Assembly: GCA_964016875.1 (NCBI GenBank)
Contig: OZ024734.1
Location: forward strand, 52,558,622 to 52,622,621
Direction of reading: 5' to 3'
DNA length: 64,000 nt
Source of the DNA: Fallopia convolvulus
Lineage: Eukaryota; Streptophyta; Magnoliopsida; Caryophyllales; Polygonaceae
Numbering within the stretch: position 1 is the first letter of the stretch; every line of letters starts with the position of its first letter. Made by a program: the position numbers and the translations under genes. The notes under the pieces are model-generated. The model ran no database searches and had not been told where the DNA came from. It was given only the letters and a program-made list of their open reading frames with translations. Below are positions 13,539 to 25,314 of this stretch, piece by piece.

Positions 13539-13801
13539 CGCTAGTCCAATAATACATGAGAAGATGGTCCAAAGTAAAGCCCAAGACAAAGCCCAATAAG
13601 TATATTTATATCGTGAGAAGTACATCCAAGCCCACAAAAGACCATTCTTATATCTAGAATTGTTGCTTAAGATTATTGTAAAGTGACACAATTTTGTCCA
13701 AAAATAAAATAAAATGTGATACAAATTTCATATTGTAATATTAAGTATGTGTCCCGTCCTCCTTCACTCACTGAAGTTAATGGGCCTGGTTATTGATTAC
13801 A
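13539..13801 (+). repeat. Direct repeat, copy A
   Basis: Begins CGCTAGTCCAATAATACATG and ends GGGCCTGGTTATTGATTACA. It aligns with 14162-14433 in the same orientation, with scattered substitutions and small indels. The copies are separated by about 360 bp that shows no recognised gene. They could be eroded termini of one element or a tandem duplication; no terminal duplication was identified. Confidence 0.75.
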
Positions 13802-14161
13802 TCTGAGCTCGCCAAATGTTCGGGAGTTCCTCTATTCAAGCCTTTTACTTCTTCTTCTTGTTGGATGTCTCGCTCAAGTACTTCTTATCTCAATTTCCCT
13901 ATACTAGTGAATTCACAAAGTTCGAAAGGATCAATCTTTGGCGATTCCATCATACATGATTGGGGTGTACAAACTTGTGGATTGGTATTCTAAGCCTGAA
14001 CCGAATTCTTTATAGTTAAAGAATCTCTTTCTAGTTGCTCGGGAACAATTAGAAGATTTTGTAGCAGAAATACAAGGATGTGTATCCAAAGCCATCTGCA
14101 TGATGTATTGATGCATCAAAGTTAGTCCGCTAGTCCCTAAAATTAGGGACTTTTATTTCAG

Positions 14162-14433
14162 CGCTAGTCCAATAATACATGAGAAGATGGTCCGAAATAA
14201 AGCCCAAGACAAAGCCCAATAAGTTTATTAATATTGTGAGAAGTATATCCAAGCCCACAAAAAACTTCATACTCATAAATATATCTAGAATTGTTGCACA
14301 AGATTATTGTAAAGTGAGTCAAGTGACACAATTTTCTCCAAAAATAAAATAAAATGTGATACAAATTTCACATTGTAATACATGTCCCTCCTCCTTCACT
14401 GATTGAAGTTAATGGGCCTGGTTATTCATTACA
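14162..14433 (+). repeat. Direct repeat, copy B
   Basis: Partner of 13539-13801; see that entry. This copy has a short extra stretch ('catactcataaat') and an extra AGTCAAGTG. Neither copy encodes a recognised protein. Confidence 0.75.
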
Positions 14434-14980
14434 ATACATGATTATGAATTTATGATCATTCATTCAATTAACATGTGATAAAATAACTCTAACTACTTAA
14501 ATAATTAACGTCCCACACAAGCAAGCACCAAATAATTCTCACAATCTTTAAAAAAAAAAATTATCACAAAACATATATTTTTTTTTTGAATACAACCCAC
14601 TAACCATATACTCCGTATTAAATGCAGCATAACCTAAATTATTTATATGCAGCCTATTACCTGAATACTGTATTATTAAAAAATTGATTTATAGATGCAT
14701 AATGCATTATATTTTCCAAAAAGAATTATACCAAAAGCAAAAACAAGCTTCTTCCTAACGTAAAGCAAAAACCCAACAAATCTGAATGAGAGGACGCACT
14801 ACGTGGCATAATTAAGAGTCATAATTAGCCCATCTCATCATACCGTGGGCCCAATTGGGCCCCACCAAACACCAATCAGACGCCATCAACGGCCGGTAAG
14901 CCATCATCTCCATCTTGTTTACTCGTCGCTTTCTCATGCGATTCCTCCCTTCCTTACTCCTCCACCAAAATCCCCCCTAC
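14434..14980. other. Upstream region of the arabinogalactan-protein gene
   Basis: AT-rich sequence giving way after about 14800 to GC-richer sequence leading into the AGP gene. No separate gene is seen. Confidence 0.4.
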
Positions 14981-14988
14981 TATTTATT
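14981..14988 (+). promoter_or_regulatory. Possible TATA-like element of the AGP gene
   Basis: TATTTATT lies 94 bp before the AGP start codon, in a C-rich pyrimidine leader. It is not a perfect TATA box, and no transcript evidence is available. Confidence 0.3.
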
Positions 14989-15074
14989 CCATCTCTTCAC
15001 GCTATTTTCCTCCACCGCCCACACTCTCTCAGGCGCGCACGTTAATCATCCCTGAGTGCGCACGATAAGCAGCC

Positions 15075-16147
15075 ATGGATCTCAAGGCCTCGCTTGTGCT
15101 CGGCCTGATCTGCATTGCATTCGCCGCCGCCACCGCCCAGTCTCCGGCGAGCTCCCCGTCCGCCACGCCAGCTCCTCCGACCACCGCCTCCCCTCCCACC
15201 GCCGCGAACGCGCCGACTCCTCCTTCTACTCCCCCGCCGACGTCGTCCCCTCCTCCGGTGGCCGCCGCTCCTCCTCCGTCGACTCCGCCGCCGGCCAGTC
15301 CTCCTCCGGCTCCGACGAGTCCTCCTCCGTCTTCGCCACCTCCAGCGAGTCCTCCTCCATCCGTGCCACCACTGGCTCCGGCGATCCCTCCGCCGTCTCC
15401 CCTACCGGCGACCCCTCCGCCGGCCAGTCCTCCAGCCGCCGTCCCGGCCTCAGCTCCGGCTCCGACGAAGGTGAAGTCTCCGGCGACGTCCCCGGTAGCT
15501 TCTCCGGCGCAATCTCCTCTGGCATTGAGCCCGCCTTCTCCTCCGACGGAGGCTCCGTCACCGTCTCTTGAATCCGGCGCTCCGGGCCCGTCTCAGACTG
15601 ATCAGGTGCGTGTCACGTGACCCCCTACTAGTATTATTATTCGTTCTGTTTTCGGTCAGCGTATACGCTGTCGTTTTGATCTAGCTCCTGGTTTGCAATG
15701 TTCGAACCGACGTCGTTTTATCCTTTTTTAGAAAAGCATCTCGAGTAACGAAAATCTGCAGGCAGGTCTAGAATAATTTTTTAATTCTTCACTGCATTGG
15801 TCGGTCATGTCGTCTTCTCCAATGTCCGACATCAAAATTAAATAAAATTAGATCACTTTCCCTCAAAATGGAAATAAAATTTAAATTCTATTGAACCTGT
15901 GAAAACATTAAATTCGAACCGGATTTACTTCAGTTCACGGGGTCTCTTGGGAAGCAATAAATGGTTAAAGATTTTTTTTTTTTGGTAGAAATAAATGGTT
16001 AAAGAATTAATTAAACTGAATTTAATTTTGGTATGTAATTAATGTTTTTTTGATATGACGTGGCAGAGTGGAGCAGAGATGATTGTGTGGAAGCTTGTGT
16101 GGAGCGTCGTGTGTGCAATGGGAGTTGTCAGCTTTATTATCGTCTAG
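15075..16147 (+). CDS. Classical arabinogalactan protein, GPI-anchored, two exons
   Basis: Exon 1 is 15075-15605 and exon 2 is 16067-16147, joined in phase 0 across a 461-bp GT-AG intron; the product is 203 aa. The N-terminus MDLKASLVLGLICIAFAAAT is a signal peptide. The body is almost only Pro, Ser, Ala and Thr in AP, SP and TP dipeptides with SPPPASPPP-type blocks. In this family these prolines are hydroxylated and carry arabinogalactan or short arabinose chains. Exon 2 supplies the C-terminus: SGAEM, with small residues suited as a GPI attachment site, then a hydrophobic tail ending GVVSFIIV. The mature protein should therefore sit on the outer face of the plasma membrane or in the cell wall. 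The SPPP blocks are partly extensin-like, so a hybrid AGP/extensin label is possible. Codon use is strongly C/G-rich compared with the AT-rich flanks. Other open frames over exon 1 are shadows. Confidence 0.93.
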
Positions 16148-16750
16148 ATCCAATCTAGCTAGTGTTCGTTCCTCCATTATTATTGTTGTTACGATACTTG
16201 CTATGCATTTTGTCCCCTGAGCGCGTCGTTTTATTGGTAGCTGCTACAGATCCGATGTGTTTTGCTTCTTTACTACTACTTCTAGTTTACTACGAACATT
16301 GATTTGGATTCTTTTGTACTGGAGATGATGATGAGGATGATCAGAGACTTTGTTCTGAACTGCTTGCATCTGCTATCTTAAACTCTATTAATTGCACGTG
16401 TGATCATACATTAGCTGCTTTTAAACTAATGTTAGGATTCCATAACTAATGAATTTAGGGTTTCATAACTAATGAATTTAGTGATGTATTTGTTAATGGG
16501 AGTGATTGATTAGTCAGGAAACATGAAAAGTGGGAAGTGGGTGATATTTCAGTAGCTGGCACCGTGTGGCACGTACGGTTCGTGTCTCTCATCACAACTA
16601 GCTAGCTAATTATAAAGGAGAGAACATATTTTTTTGTTGTCCCATTTCTTTTGTCATTCTAATTAAATAATAGGGTAAATTTAACAAAACCGTCCGCGAA
16701 TTATAGGTTTGTGTATAAAATTACCCGTAAAATTTCAATTAAACTGAATA
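16148..16750. other. AGP 3' untranslated region and spacer
   Basis: Probably contains the AGP 3' untranslated region. 'aactaatgaatttag' occurs twice in close tandem near 16443-16480. No gene is seen. Confidence 0.4.
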
Positions 16751-17657
16751 AGAGCATCCAAACAGATTTCCCAAATTCTTGAAAATTGGAATTTGGGGGA
16801 ATTTGGGCCACTTTTTCGCCCCAACAGTTTCTCCATCCCATTCTCCATTATAGAGAAATTTTCCAAATATGGTAGAGACTTCCCCAAATATAGGGTGATC
16901 TCCAAATCCCAAAATCTTATTTTTTTTCTTTTCTTTTTTCTTTGTAGGATTAAAATACATTTTTTTGAACCAAACCAATAAGCAATTGCACTTTTTTTAA
17001 ATTGAGACAAATATGAAAAAATATTGATTATTTGAATGAAATGAAAAGATGTTCATATTTATATTTAAAATTATATTTCCTTATTAGTTAAATAAATAAT
17101 TTATCACTTTATAAAATCAAGATTCTAGAATGTTTTTTTTTTATAAGTGAAATAACAAATAATTTATCATTTATTAGTCTAAGATTCTAGAATATTTTAT
17201 TTTTATATTAATCAAATAATAAATATTTATCATTTATTATTCTAAGATTCTAATGTATTTATTTTCTTATTAGTCAAATAACATATAATTTATCATTTAT
17301 AAGTCTACGATTTTAAAATATTTTGTTTTCTTGTTAGTCAAATTATAAATAATTTTTTATTTATTAGATAAGATTCTATTACATTTTATTTTCCTATAAG
17401 TCAAATAACAAATAGTTTATCATTTATTAGGTTAAGATTTAAAAATATTTTTATCCATAAGTAAGATAAAATTTAATTAATTATTAATTAAGTAATGTAC
17501 AATAATTTATATGGTAAAAGTAAAAAAGTGTTAAATGCATTAATGCAATGCTCCAAAATGAAGAATCTATTGGAGTTGGGTAGATTTTTTTTTTAAGAAT
17601 TTGACATTTGATTCTCCATTTTAGAGAAAGTGATAGAGAATCTGTTGGGCTTGCTCT
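16751..17657. mobile_element. AT-rich terminal-inverted-repeat element, copy 1
   Basis: Left end AGAGCATCCAAACAGATT; the right end read in reverse complement is AGAGCAAGCCCAACAGATT. No transposase is present, so it is a non-autonomous element of unknown superfamily. The same family recurs at 18661-19497. The interior carries about six tandem units of 58-60 bp, listed separately. Confidence 0.55.
17085..17460 (+). repeat. Tandem array, about six 58-60 bp units
   Basis: Each unit contains a version of 'agtcaaataacaaataattt' followed by 'atcatttattagtctaagat' and 'tctagaatattttatttt'. The units vary in sequence. Two or three units of the same type recur near 18915-19060 in the related element. 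Confidence 0.8.
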
Positions 17658-18612
17658 AATATACTGATTATTGGAGTACTATACATTGAGCTATTGGAAA
17701 GTAATTTTTTTAAAAAAAACATGTTTTCCACATTTTTCAAAAAAAAATACAATTATCATTCACGTAAATCAAGATAAAAAAATGTTTTCTATTATTCTTT
17801 CTTTTTTTTTGTCAAGGAAATTTTTTATGAAAATCAAAATAAAAATTATCCTAAAATTCTAGTATCCACTTATCTAGATATTCCAAAACTTAAAATTACT
17901 TTATTAAAAGGTGCTAGCTACATCTACTTGTAGATTAAGGATATAGTAAATAATTTATATTTCTTTGACGTGTCCATGACTCCATGGTCACATTTATATG
18001 CCTAAATTTCGAAAAAATGATATTTGTTAGTTCGTTTGAATTTTTATTTAAGAGTTCACCCATTTTATTTTAGGAAATAGTTTGAAAAAAAACCAAAGTA
18101 TTTAATGTGATATCTAGGGCAACCCTAAATATCATTTCTGTATTAGGTTATATTTTAGGGCATATAGTTGAAGATCGATCCAATACTTTTGTAACATTAC
18201 ATTATTTTTGTAATCAGTTGCTACAACATAATTTATTAGTCCGTCCATTTCACTAGCTAATGATTTTTTTTTCCATTTTAGTTTAAGTGATGGAAACAAC
18301 TATATATTCAAGCTCATATGTCATATGTGTATATATACAACCATACTAAAAGAAACCCAATCTATTCGAACCCATGAAAATGTGACTTATATTTCAGGTT
18401 AATTATCTATCCTATATAGAATGAATAAATTATTCTCTACAATTTATAAGAGTCTAGAATCTGAAAGAATTTCGAATTGAAATTCCATATTGATATTATA
18501 TCTATATATGTATATTGAATTATTAAAATTGAAAACCTAGAAAAAATAATTTCTAAAATGGCACGTTATGTGTAATCTAACTATAGTAATTCGTAATTAC
18601 TTTTTTTAATAG

Positions 18613-18660
18613 GGAGAGATGGTTGAGTGGACGAAAGCGTCAGATTGCTAATCCGTTGTA
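18613..18660 (+). pseudogene. Truncated plastid-type trnS-GCU, likely plastid DNA insertion
   Basis: GGAGAGATGGTTGAGTGGAC, then 'gaaagcgtcagattgctaat' and CCGTTGTA, match the first 48 bases of chloroplast tRNA-Ser(GCU) at all but a few positions by recollection. The anticodon region ATTGCTAAT is intact. The variable arm, T arm and acceptor 3' half are missing, so this is not a functional tRNA. The preceding AT-rich stretch (about 18350-18612) could be the plastid trnS-trnG spacer, but this was not verified. The 3' break coincides with the start of the next AT-rich element. Confidence 0.65.
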
Positions 18661-19497
18661 GAGATCTCTCCAAATTTAGGGAATTTCCTAAAGACATTTG
18701 AGGAATGCATTAAACGTATATAAAAAATTATAGCTTATTCTAATTGGTCAAATTATTTTTATAATATAATATTTTAATATATAAAATAATAATTACAATA
18801 TATGTATGATTTTCTAAAATAGAGAGTTTTTTAGAGTTGGAGTAATAAAATTAGAAAATATAATTTTTAGTTTTTCATTTTGGAAAAAAGTATAGAGAAT
18901 TTGTTAAAAATGCCATAAAATTCTAGAATATTTTATTTTCTTATATTCAAATAATAAATAATGTATCATTCATTACGTTAATATTTTATTTTTCTTTAAG
19001 TCAAATATCAAATAATTTATCTTTTATTAGATTAAGATTTTAGAATTTTTTTAACTTAATAAGTAAGATAATATTTATTAAATTATTAAACGTGTATGGT
19101 AGAATATTTTACTCCCTCCATTCTATTCTACTTGTCCATGAAGCCTTAAACTTTTTTTCAGTTCTATTTGTCCTTGAAGCTATATTTGTACAAGATTTTC
19201 CATTTGTACCCTTTGTATGTAATTAATACACTTGGGAAAAGTATCTAAAACAAAAGCAATGTATAATTAATAAGGGTAATTTGGTAAAATCATATCATGC
19301 CTTAATATATGTGTATTAGGCCTTCATGGACAAGTAGAATAAAACGGAGGGAGTATATGATAAAATTAAAATTATTAAATATAGTGTTCTTTAAAATAGA
19401 GAATCTCTTGGAGTTGGGGTGAATTTTTCTTAGTGAATTTGACAATTGATTTTTCATTTTGGGAAAATTTTTAGAACATCTCTTGGAGATGCTCTAC
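18661..19497. mobile_element. AT-rich terminal-inverted-repeat element, copy 2 (left end truncated)
   Basis: The right end reads AGAACATCTCTTGGAGATGCTCTA. Its last 150 bp (GAATCTCTTGGAGTTGGGG, GTGAATTTGACAATTGATT) match the right part of 16751-17657. It also carries the same 58-60 bp repeat units near 18915-19060. A Stowaway MITE is nested at 19112-19353. Confidence 0.5.
19112..19353. mobile_element. Stowaway MITE
   Basis: Terminal inverted repeats CTCCCTCCATTCTATTCTAC and, reversed at the right end, CTCCCTCCGTTTTATTCTAC. TA duplications flank both ends. The inverted homology continues inward ('cttgtccatgaagcc' against 'ggccttcatggacaag'). It is 242 bp and non-coding. Confidence 0.9.
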
Positions 19498-19705
19498 AAT
19501 TTAGATTAATTTTTTTTAGTAGAAACAATTTAGATTAATTTAACCAAGTACATCATTAACCTAACTAATTAATCTTCATTCCACCAATTAGAACATAATC
19601 GAACTATACTATGTCTCAGTCAACACCTTATTAACTCCTAGCTCACAATTGAAAGTAGAACAAAAATCAACCATGGAAAGGGAGATCAAAGGAGATACCA
19701 AACAC

Positions 19706-19900
19706 GATCAATCAGGGACGGACGCAAGAATTTATATTAGAGTGGACTAATTTTCATTAAAAAAAATTAAGTAAGCTAAATTACCTTAATTTAACTAATT
19801 TATTACTAAATTTAAATTATTTTTATATTTTTATATTAAACTTACCCTATTTTTTATTTTTATTTTTTCAAGTGTAGACCACCCCTATGTCCGTCCATGC
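19706..19900. mobile_element. Possible small MITE
   Basis: The start 'cagggacggacgcaagaat' pairs loosely with the end 'ccacccctatgtccgtccat'. AT-rich and non-coding inside. It lies at the edge where homology with the left inverted-repeat copy stops, which fits an insertion, but no clear target duplication was found. Confidence 0.35.
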
Positions 19901-20725
19901 GATCAACCACTACGCTAATAGGACATGGAGGAGGAACCTCAACATCAACGAAGGCGGTGATCGATGACGATCGAGCCAAGATGTGTACAACAAGGCCCGA
20001 CCTTCAAAAGAGTTGTAAAGTTAGTGTAAGAGGTTCGAGCAGCGACGAAGCAAGGTGGTGCATGAGAAACATTGAGCAATGGATGAAAAGAGGTTGGTGA
20101 AGAGATCTGAGTCGGCTTAGTTTATATATAAAAAAGAGGTGTCTAATAAAATAAAATCATTACTAAAATGTATATTATATTTGTATCTATAACTTGTAAA
20201 ATATTTATATGAGAGGTTTTTTTTATCATAACTTGAAATATCTCAACGAATAAAAATCATAGTTGATACTCTAAACTTAATTTTTAATAAAATGTCAAAC
20301 ATTGGAACAATCTTTAATAATTATGAAAATTGACCAAATACCATAACCTTAACATTAAAGTATACTCGGGTATTACACTCTTATAGTCTTTTCATTTCTA
20401 CATTTCCTCTTCTTATTACTCCAACCAAGGGAAGCTACTTAAGTTGACGTTTTTCCACTCTTCAATTTGAATTTACTTATGCTGGTGTTTTTTTTGTGTG
20501 CTTTGGTTTAGATTATGGTTGTACTATGCATACTACTTTTGATAGGAATTTGTTTGAACCCTTGACATCTTTCATAACTCGTTTGCGCTTCTTGGAGAAT
20601 TTGCTCATCCCACCATGATCAGTAGGACGGTGGCTATGGGGCCTTCCTTCAAATCTACCGCCCGACTCAATTGGACTGGAGTGGTTTAGACTGATCTGAC
20701 CAGTAGTCGCCAATCAAACCTGTAT
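19901..20725 (-). repeat. Inverted partner of the 3570-5140 repeat
   Basis: Its reverse complement follows 3570-4110 and 4680-5110 in order. It is the part of the right copy that lies left of the Tourist MITE and LTR element; the remainder resumes at 33279. Confidence 0.65.
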
Positions 20726-20728
20726 TAA

Positions 20729-20888
20729 GGGCTCGTTTGGTATTGATATCTTATATATGAGATATGAGATATCGATCCTGGTATCGATATCAATATCGAT
20801 ATTGGTATCGATATCGGTATCGGTATGGATATCAAGATATGCATATGAGTGATATCTAGATATCAGATATGGGTATGGATATGAATGA
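20729..20888. mobile_element. Tourist-like MITE, left half (split by the LTR element)
   Basis: Preceded by TAA. Begins GGGCTCGTTTGGTATTGATA. The interior is a run of GATATC-rich words. The other half, ending GGATACCAAACGGGCCC and followed by TAA, is at 33110-33275. TAA duplications and these ends fit PIF/Harbinger-derived Tourist MITEs. Confidence 0.75.
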
Positions 20889-22381
20889 TGATGTTCGCAT
20901 TTTTGGTATAGTTTTTGATAGGTATTCTTTGTTTATTAGGATTAATTTTGTCTAGTTTAGGTTTAGTTTTAAGTGTTTTTAGTTAGTTTTGCATAAATCT
21001 ACAAAAAGGGTGGAATCTACGCTATTTTGTGTATTTTGCAGGTTTTAGCTAGGAAAGGAGCTAAATGGAGCTAAATTTGGAGCATCACAGTGAAGGACGG
21101 AAGAGTGCAAAGATTTAAGAAGTCGAAGCTCAAGAGATCGAGAAGAGGTGTTGAAGAAAATATAACCCCAGGCTCGTTAACGAGGCTATGAAGGGTCGTT
21201 AACGAGGCCACGAAGAAGAAGATTTCGGAGTATTATTTTATTATTCACCGATCCTGAGCGGGAATTTATTTCCGTATCGGTTGAGTATCTTTTTAGAATC
21301 TTTATGGGTTATTAGAATATGTATTTTAGGGTTTAATATCTTTCTAGATTTTATTTCTATCTTTTTAGGAAAGTTTTTTATCTTTTAGCCTTTTTAGTTT
21401 TTAGGATTTTCTAGTATAAATACCCTTCTATCTAGCATAGATAGAGGGGGGGGGGGGGCGAATTTTGGAGTAGAGTTTTAGAGCTAGTTTTGGAGGAGAA
21501 GGAAGGCCGAAGGAGAGGCTGCCGGATCGGATGTCAGTGACGAGGTTCGGTGACAACGGTTTCCGAGGTTCGTTGATCGAGTTTGAGGTTCGGTGATTGT
21601 TCTGTTTTGGTTTTTCTCTGATTCTCTGTAAGACGAAATTTTTGTTATTAATTTAAGTTTGAGTTTTTGTTTCAATGTTTGTTTTTATGAAAGTTTTTAG
21701 TTTGTTTATCATGAGTAGTGAGTAGTCTATTTTTCTAGGGTCGGGGTTAAGCCCGACATAGTTGAGCATGTTTGATGAAGTAAGATAGTGTTTTGAATGC
21801 CTTTTTATCTTTATTGAAATTGTTTGTTGTGCTTAATACCGAAACGGGAGTTGAGGTAATTTGAGTTTTAACTTGATCGAAAGAGAAAGTTAGTAACTTG
21901 AAGGTTGATATTGTTTGTAAACGGAAGTTTCAAGCTTTAGATCCAAACAAGCAATTGAGTGAGTTGGTTTATGAAAATAGATTAATTTACTTGTCTAGTC
22001 AATGAAAGTTGATGACTCTGTCTATTTAAAGGCATGATTTATCTTCTTACGAATTCTTATGCTTGGCTATGTTGTGGTGTCCCTTATCCTAGATATTTGT
22101 TTTTATTGAATTATTTCTGATAAATCTTCGTTGCTGAATACTTGCTTCGGTACCGAGTGTTAGTTAGAATTTTATTAGCTCGTTAATTGGTGTTTTTGTG
22201 TTCGGTGGTTCGGTAACGATCCTGACAAGGTCGTTAACGAGGCATCTCGTTAGTGATTGTGCTTGATTTTATTTGATTGATAGACAAACAACCTTGCTTC
22301 CCGTGGAACGATCCTGATTCCACTGTACTCAGCGGGGTCTTGACTTACAAATTTATTTGTTGACGAGAAACCCTATCAACA
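20889..22381 (+). repeat. Left LTR of the Athila-type retrotransposon
   Basis: Begins TGATGTTCGC and ends CCTATCAACA, 1493 bp. It is flanked on the left by AATGA, the same five bases that follow the right LTR. About 12 substitutions and four small indels separate it from the right LTR by eye, roughly 0.8 per cent. A TATAAATACCCTTCTA core promoter is at 21415. It contains three perfect TCGTTAACGA palindromes (21174, 21196, 22231). Confidence 0.95.
21415..21430 (+). promoter_or_regulatory. LTR core promoter TATA box
   Basis: TATAAATACCCTTCTA. The same words occur in the right LTR at 32131 and, as TATAAAAACCCTTCTA, in the internal promoter at 25493 and 27407. Confidence 0.6.
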
Positions 22382-22384
22382 AAT

Positions 22385-22402
22385 TGGCGCCGTTGCCGGG
22401 GA
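22385..22402 (+). other. Primer-binding site of the Athila-type element
   Basis: TGGCGCCGTTGCCGGGGA starts three bases after the left LTR. It has the form of the tRNA-primed minus-strand start site known for Athila elements (reported as tRNA-Asp in that lineage; from memory). Confidence 0.85.
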
Positions 22403-22495
22403 AGCAACGAGTTGTTAGTTTATCTTCGGGATCGGGACTAGCCCGACCCCGTTTTTGTTTTTAATTTTTGTTTTCTTTGTTTGTTTTCTCAGTGT

Positions 22496-24688
22496 ATGCC
22501 GGTAGGACGAAGAAGGCTTCAGTTTGATAGCTCCAGTTATTACTCAGAACCCGAACGTTCCCTAAATCGACGACTCCGAGAAAACCGAGCCATGGCCACA
22601 ACTGAAGAGATGGCTCGAGAGCTAGAGATCCTCCGGACCCAGATGGAGGCACTGAGAGCCGAGAAGGACGGCGCTGATGCAGACAAGGCTCGACTGCAAG
22701 AAGAGCTAAACGCCTATCCAAGGAATGCCAAGCAATACATGCATCCGGAACTGAGGGTGCCAGAATCTCCTATTGTGCTTCCTGCGATAGAGAAACCTTT
22801 TGAGATCAAGTCTCAATTTATATCCTTGATTAAACGGGCTCAGTTTGAAGGGAAACCTGCTGAGTACCCTATGGAACATATTGGAAATTTTCTTGATTTA
22901 TGTGACACCATAGCTGCTGAAGGTGTCTCACTAGAATATGTTCTGTTGAAAGCTTTTAGATGGTCACTTACTGGAAAGGCCCTGAACTGGTTAGAGAGCC
23001 TACCTTCTAAGTCTATCAGGACTTGGAAAGCTTTGTATGATCAATTTCTTACAAAGTTTTTCCCTCATGCTAAGACAACGGAGTTAAGGAAACGTATCAC
23101 CTCTTATCACCAGTTGCCTAATGAGACATTTGTTGAAACTTGGGAAAGATTTAAAGAGATGCTTAGACAATGCTCTACTCATGGGCAACCATTATATGTA
23201 TTGCAAGAAATCTTTTTCCAGGGTATCAACGCGGAGACCAAGAACCGCATCAACACGCATACTGCGTGCGGTTTTATAGAGATGAACCCGACAGAGGCGT
23301 GGGAACTGTTGGACAAGCTGGCAAATTACGATGCTATGTACGGAACCCAGCAGGCTCCACAAACTCAAAAACGTCTCTATGTGCCCAATCTGGATGAAGT
23401 TGACCCCGATGTTAAAAATCAATTCTTACAAGATGAGGTCAACTGTTTGAGGAAACAGGTAAGTTTTCTGAAATCCTCTCAATCATGTCAAGAATGTGGT
23501 TCTTCTGCGCATAGTACTTCTGCTTGCACTAACATTGAGCAGGTTAGAACCGTTGAGACGATAATTGAGATGAATTACATGAGAGGACCCTACAGGAACC
23601 AGCCTAATTACAATGACAGGTCGAACAACTATCAATCATGGGGCAATCAGAATGCAAATCATAATTACACAGGGCCCCCGCAAGATAGACGACCTGCACC
23701 ATATCGACCTCCAGGCCATCAGGAGACACCATCATGGGCTCAAGAGATTAAAGAGGGCATCAATGGATTGGATAAAAGATGGGGAGAGTTCGATATTTGG
23801 AAGAAGAGTGTTGATTCCCAACTAGGAGACCTTGCTGCACGGATTCCAAGATCACAAGGGCAACTCCCGGGTCGTACCGAAGAGAACCCTAGAGGCCAAA
23901 TAGCAGCAATACACCTTAGAAGCGGGAAGACACTACCGGAGAAAGTTCAAGCTGAAGAGAAGGAGGAACAAGATCTCGCCAGCCAGCTCGTTAACGAGCC
24001 AGCGAGAGCTAGTACCGAACCTACAAGCCAAGATGACGAGGCTCCGAGGATTCCTGACGAGCCTAGCCCAGGTAAGTTTTCTAAAACGAGTCCTCCTCTC
24101 AATCCCAGGCTCGTTAACGACCCCATCAAGGTCGGTAACGACCCGCCGAGGACACCGACCGACCCCAATGTCGACCCGGTACTCTCACCTCTCGAGCCTA
24201 ACTTGGTTCCGAGAATGGTGAAAACTCTTCCATTTCCAGTTAAGAAATCTATGGACTCTACTGAGAGTAAGTTCAAGCGTTTCGTTAAGATTCTTCAGGG
24301 CATTAATATTTCCATCCCATTCGCTGAGGCCCTAAGCGAAATGCCGGCTTACACAAAATTTTTGAAAGATATTCTTAGCTGGAAAAGATCTATTACAGAA
24401 CTGCAGGATGAGGTCAGATCCATAGCTCTTCCAGAAAAGCTTGGAGATCCTGGAAGGTTTGCAATCACAATCGGCATAGGCAACCACAAGTTCAAAGCTT
24501 TATGCGATCTTGGTGACAGTGCTAGTCTTGTTCCACTCTCAATCTGGTCTAAAGCCAATATGGGACCACTGGAACCAGTGGATATGAATCTGTACATGGC
24601 AGATGGGTCAAGTGTCAAAGCAACAGGAGTAGTGGACGATTACCCTATTCAAGTCGGGAAATTCTTCATACCGAATTATTGTCCTTGA
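22496..24688 (+). pseudogene. Athila-type gag-protease frame, frameshifted in protease
   Basis: The 730-codon frame starts at ATG 22496; upstream in-frame codons have no ATG. Gag packages retrotransposon RNA and the protease processes it. A Ty3/gypsy gag domain is at about residues 130-215 (NWLESLPSKSIRTWKAL, then TSYHQLPNETFVETWERF). A CCHC zinc knuckle, CQECGSSAHSTSAC, is near residue 331. An aspartic-protease start, ALCDLGDSASLVP, is near residue 668; relatives normally have DLGAS, so the active-site Gly-Ala/Ser position is altered. The frame then ends in a stop at 24686-24688, where a small indel moves the protease continuation into the next frame (24690-25124). Two coding TCGTTAACGA palindromes (23988, 24111) encode LVNE and LVND. 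Confidence 0.85.
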
Positions 24689-24689
24689 T

Positions 24690-25124
24690 ATGCCGAAAGA
24701 CCCTCATGTCCCCATAATTCTCGGGCGACCATTCTTAGCCACAGCAGGAGCAAGAGTTGATGTGCGTAAGGGACTCCTCACTTTTGATATAGGAGAAGAA
24801 CGGGTGGAATTCAATTTAGATCAAAAAGCCAACGACCCAATTGGAGCGGCACAACTAGAGTTGACTCAACCCGAACCAGACACCACAGCCCCTACCGAGC
24901 TACATCTACCGATCAATGATGCTCCCATGCACAAAAGCCCTACTACAGAGGTTACAGAAAAGTCCAAACCACCTTGGCTTTCGGACTACACCAATAACCC
25001 AGGGATATCGAGCTTACTGATAGAAGAAGAAGGTCCCAATTTAGCAATTCAAGTGCATAGAGGTAGTAAAGCTACATGCAAGGTATTTGAAGACCCTAAC
25101 ATGGTCAGACATGAACCACCATGA
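24690..25124 (+). pseudogene. Protease C-terminal part in the shifted frame; pol missing
   Basis: Begins with MPKDPHVPIILGRPFLATAG, the conserved C-terminal end of the Athila/Ty3 protease; the IILGRPFL motif is diagnostic. The true continuation starts upstream of this Met, in the frame that overlaps the gag stop. After about 70 residues it becomes a linker, then stops at 25122-25124. Reverse transcriptase, RNase H and integrase should follow in autonomous relatives, but none is found before the post-pol signature GGGAGGCAACCCG at 25172. The element is thus deleted for the catalytic pol domains. Confidence 0.8.
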
Positions 25125-25314
25125 GACTAGAAAGAGAGCTCGTCGGGCTAACGACGTTAAACATAGCGTTTACGGGAGGCAACCCGCTTTTTAGAATAGG
25201 TTTAGTTTATTTTATTTTCCTTTTTATTTTAGATTATTTCCTAGCTTTCTTTTATTTTTCTTTTTTAGTTTAAATAGGATAGAAATAAGATTTTTTGAGC
25301 TAACAAGATTTCAG

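Noticed and set aside
15056..15571. Several long alternative frames over AGP exon 1, on both strands
   Set aside because: They arise from the GC-rich repetitive Pro codons. Only the frame starting at 15075 has a signal peptide and joins the GPI-tail exon.
20740..20880. GATATC-rich stretch considered as satellite DNA
   Set aside because: It is the interior of the split Tourist MITE, bounded by its terminal repeats and TAA duplications.
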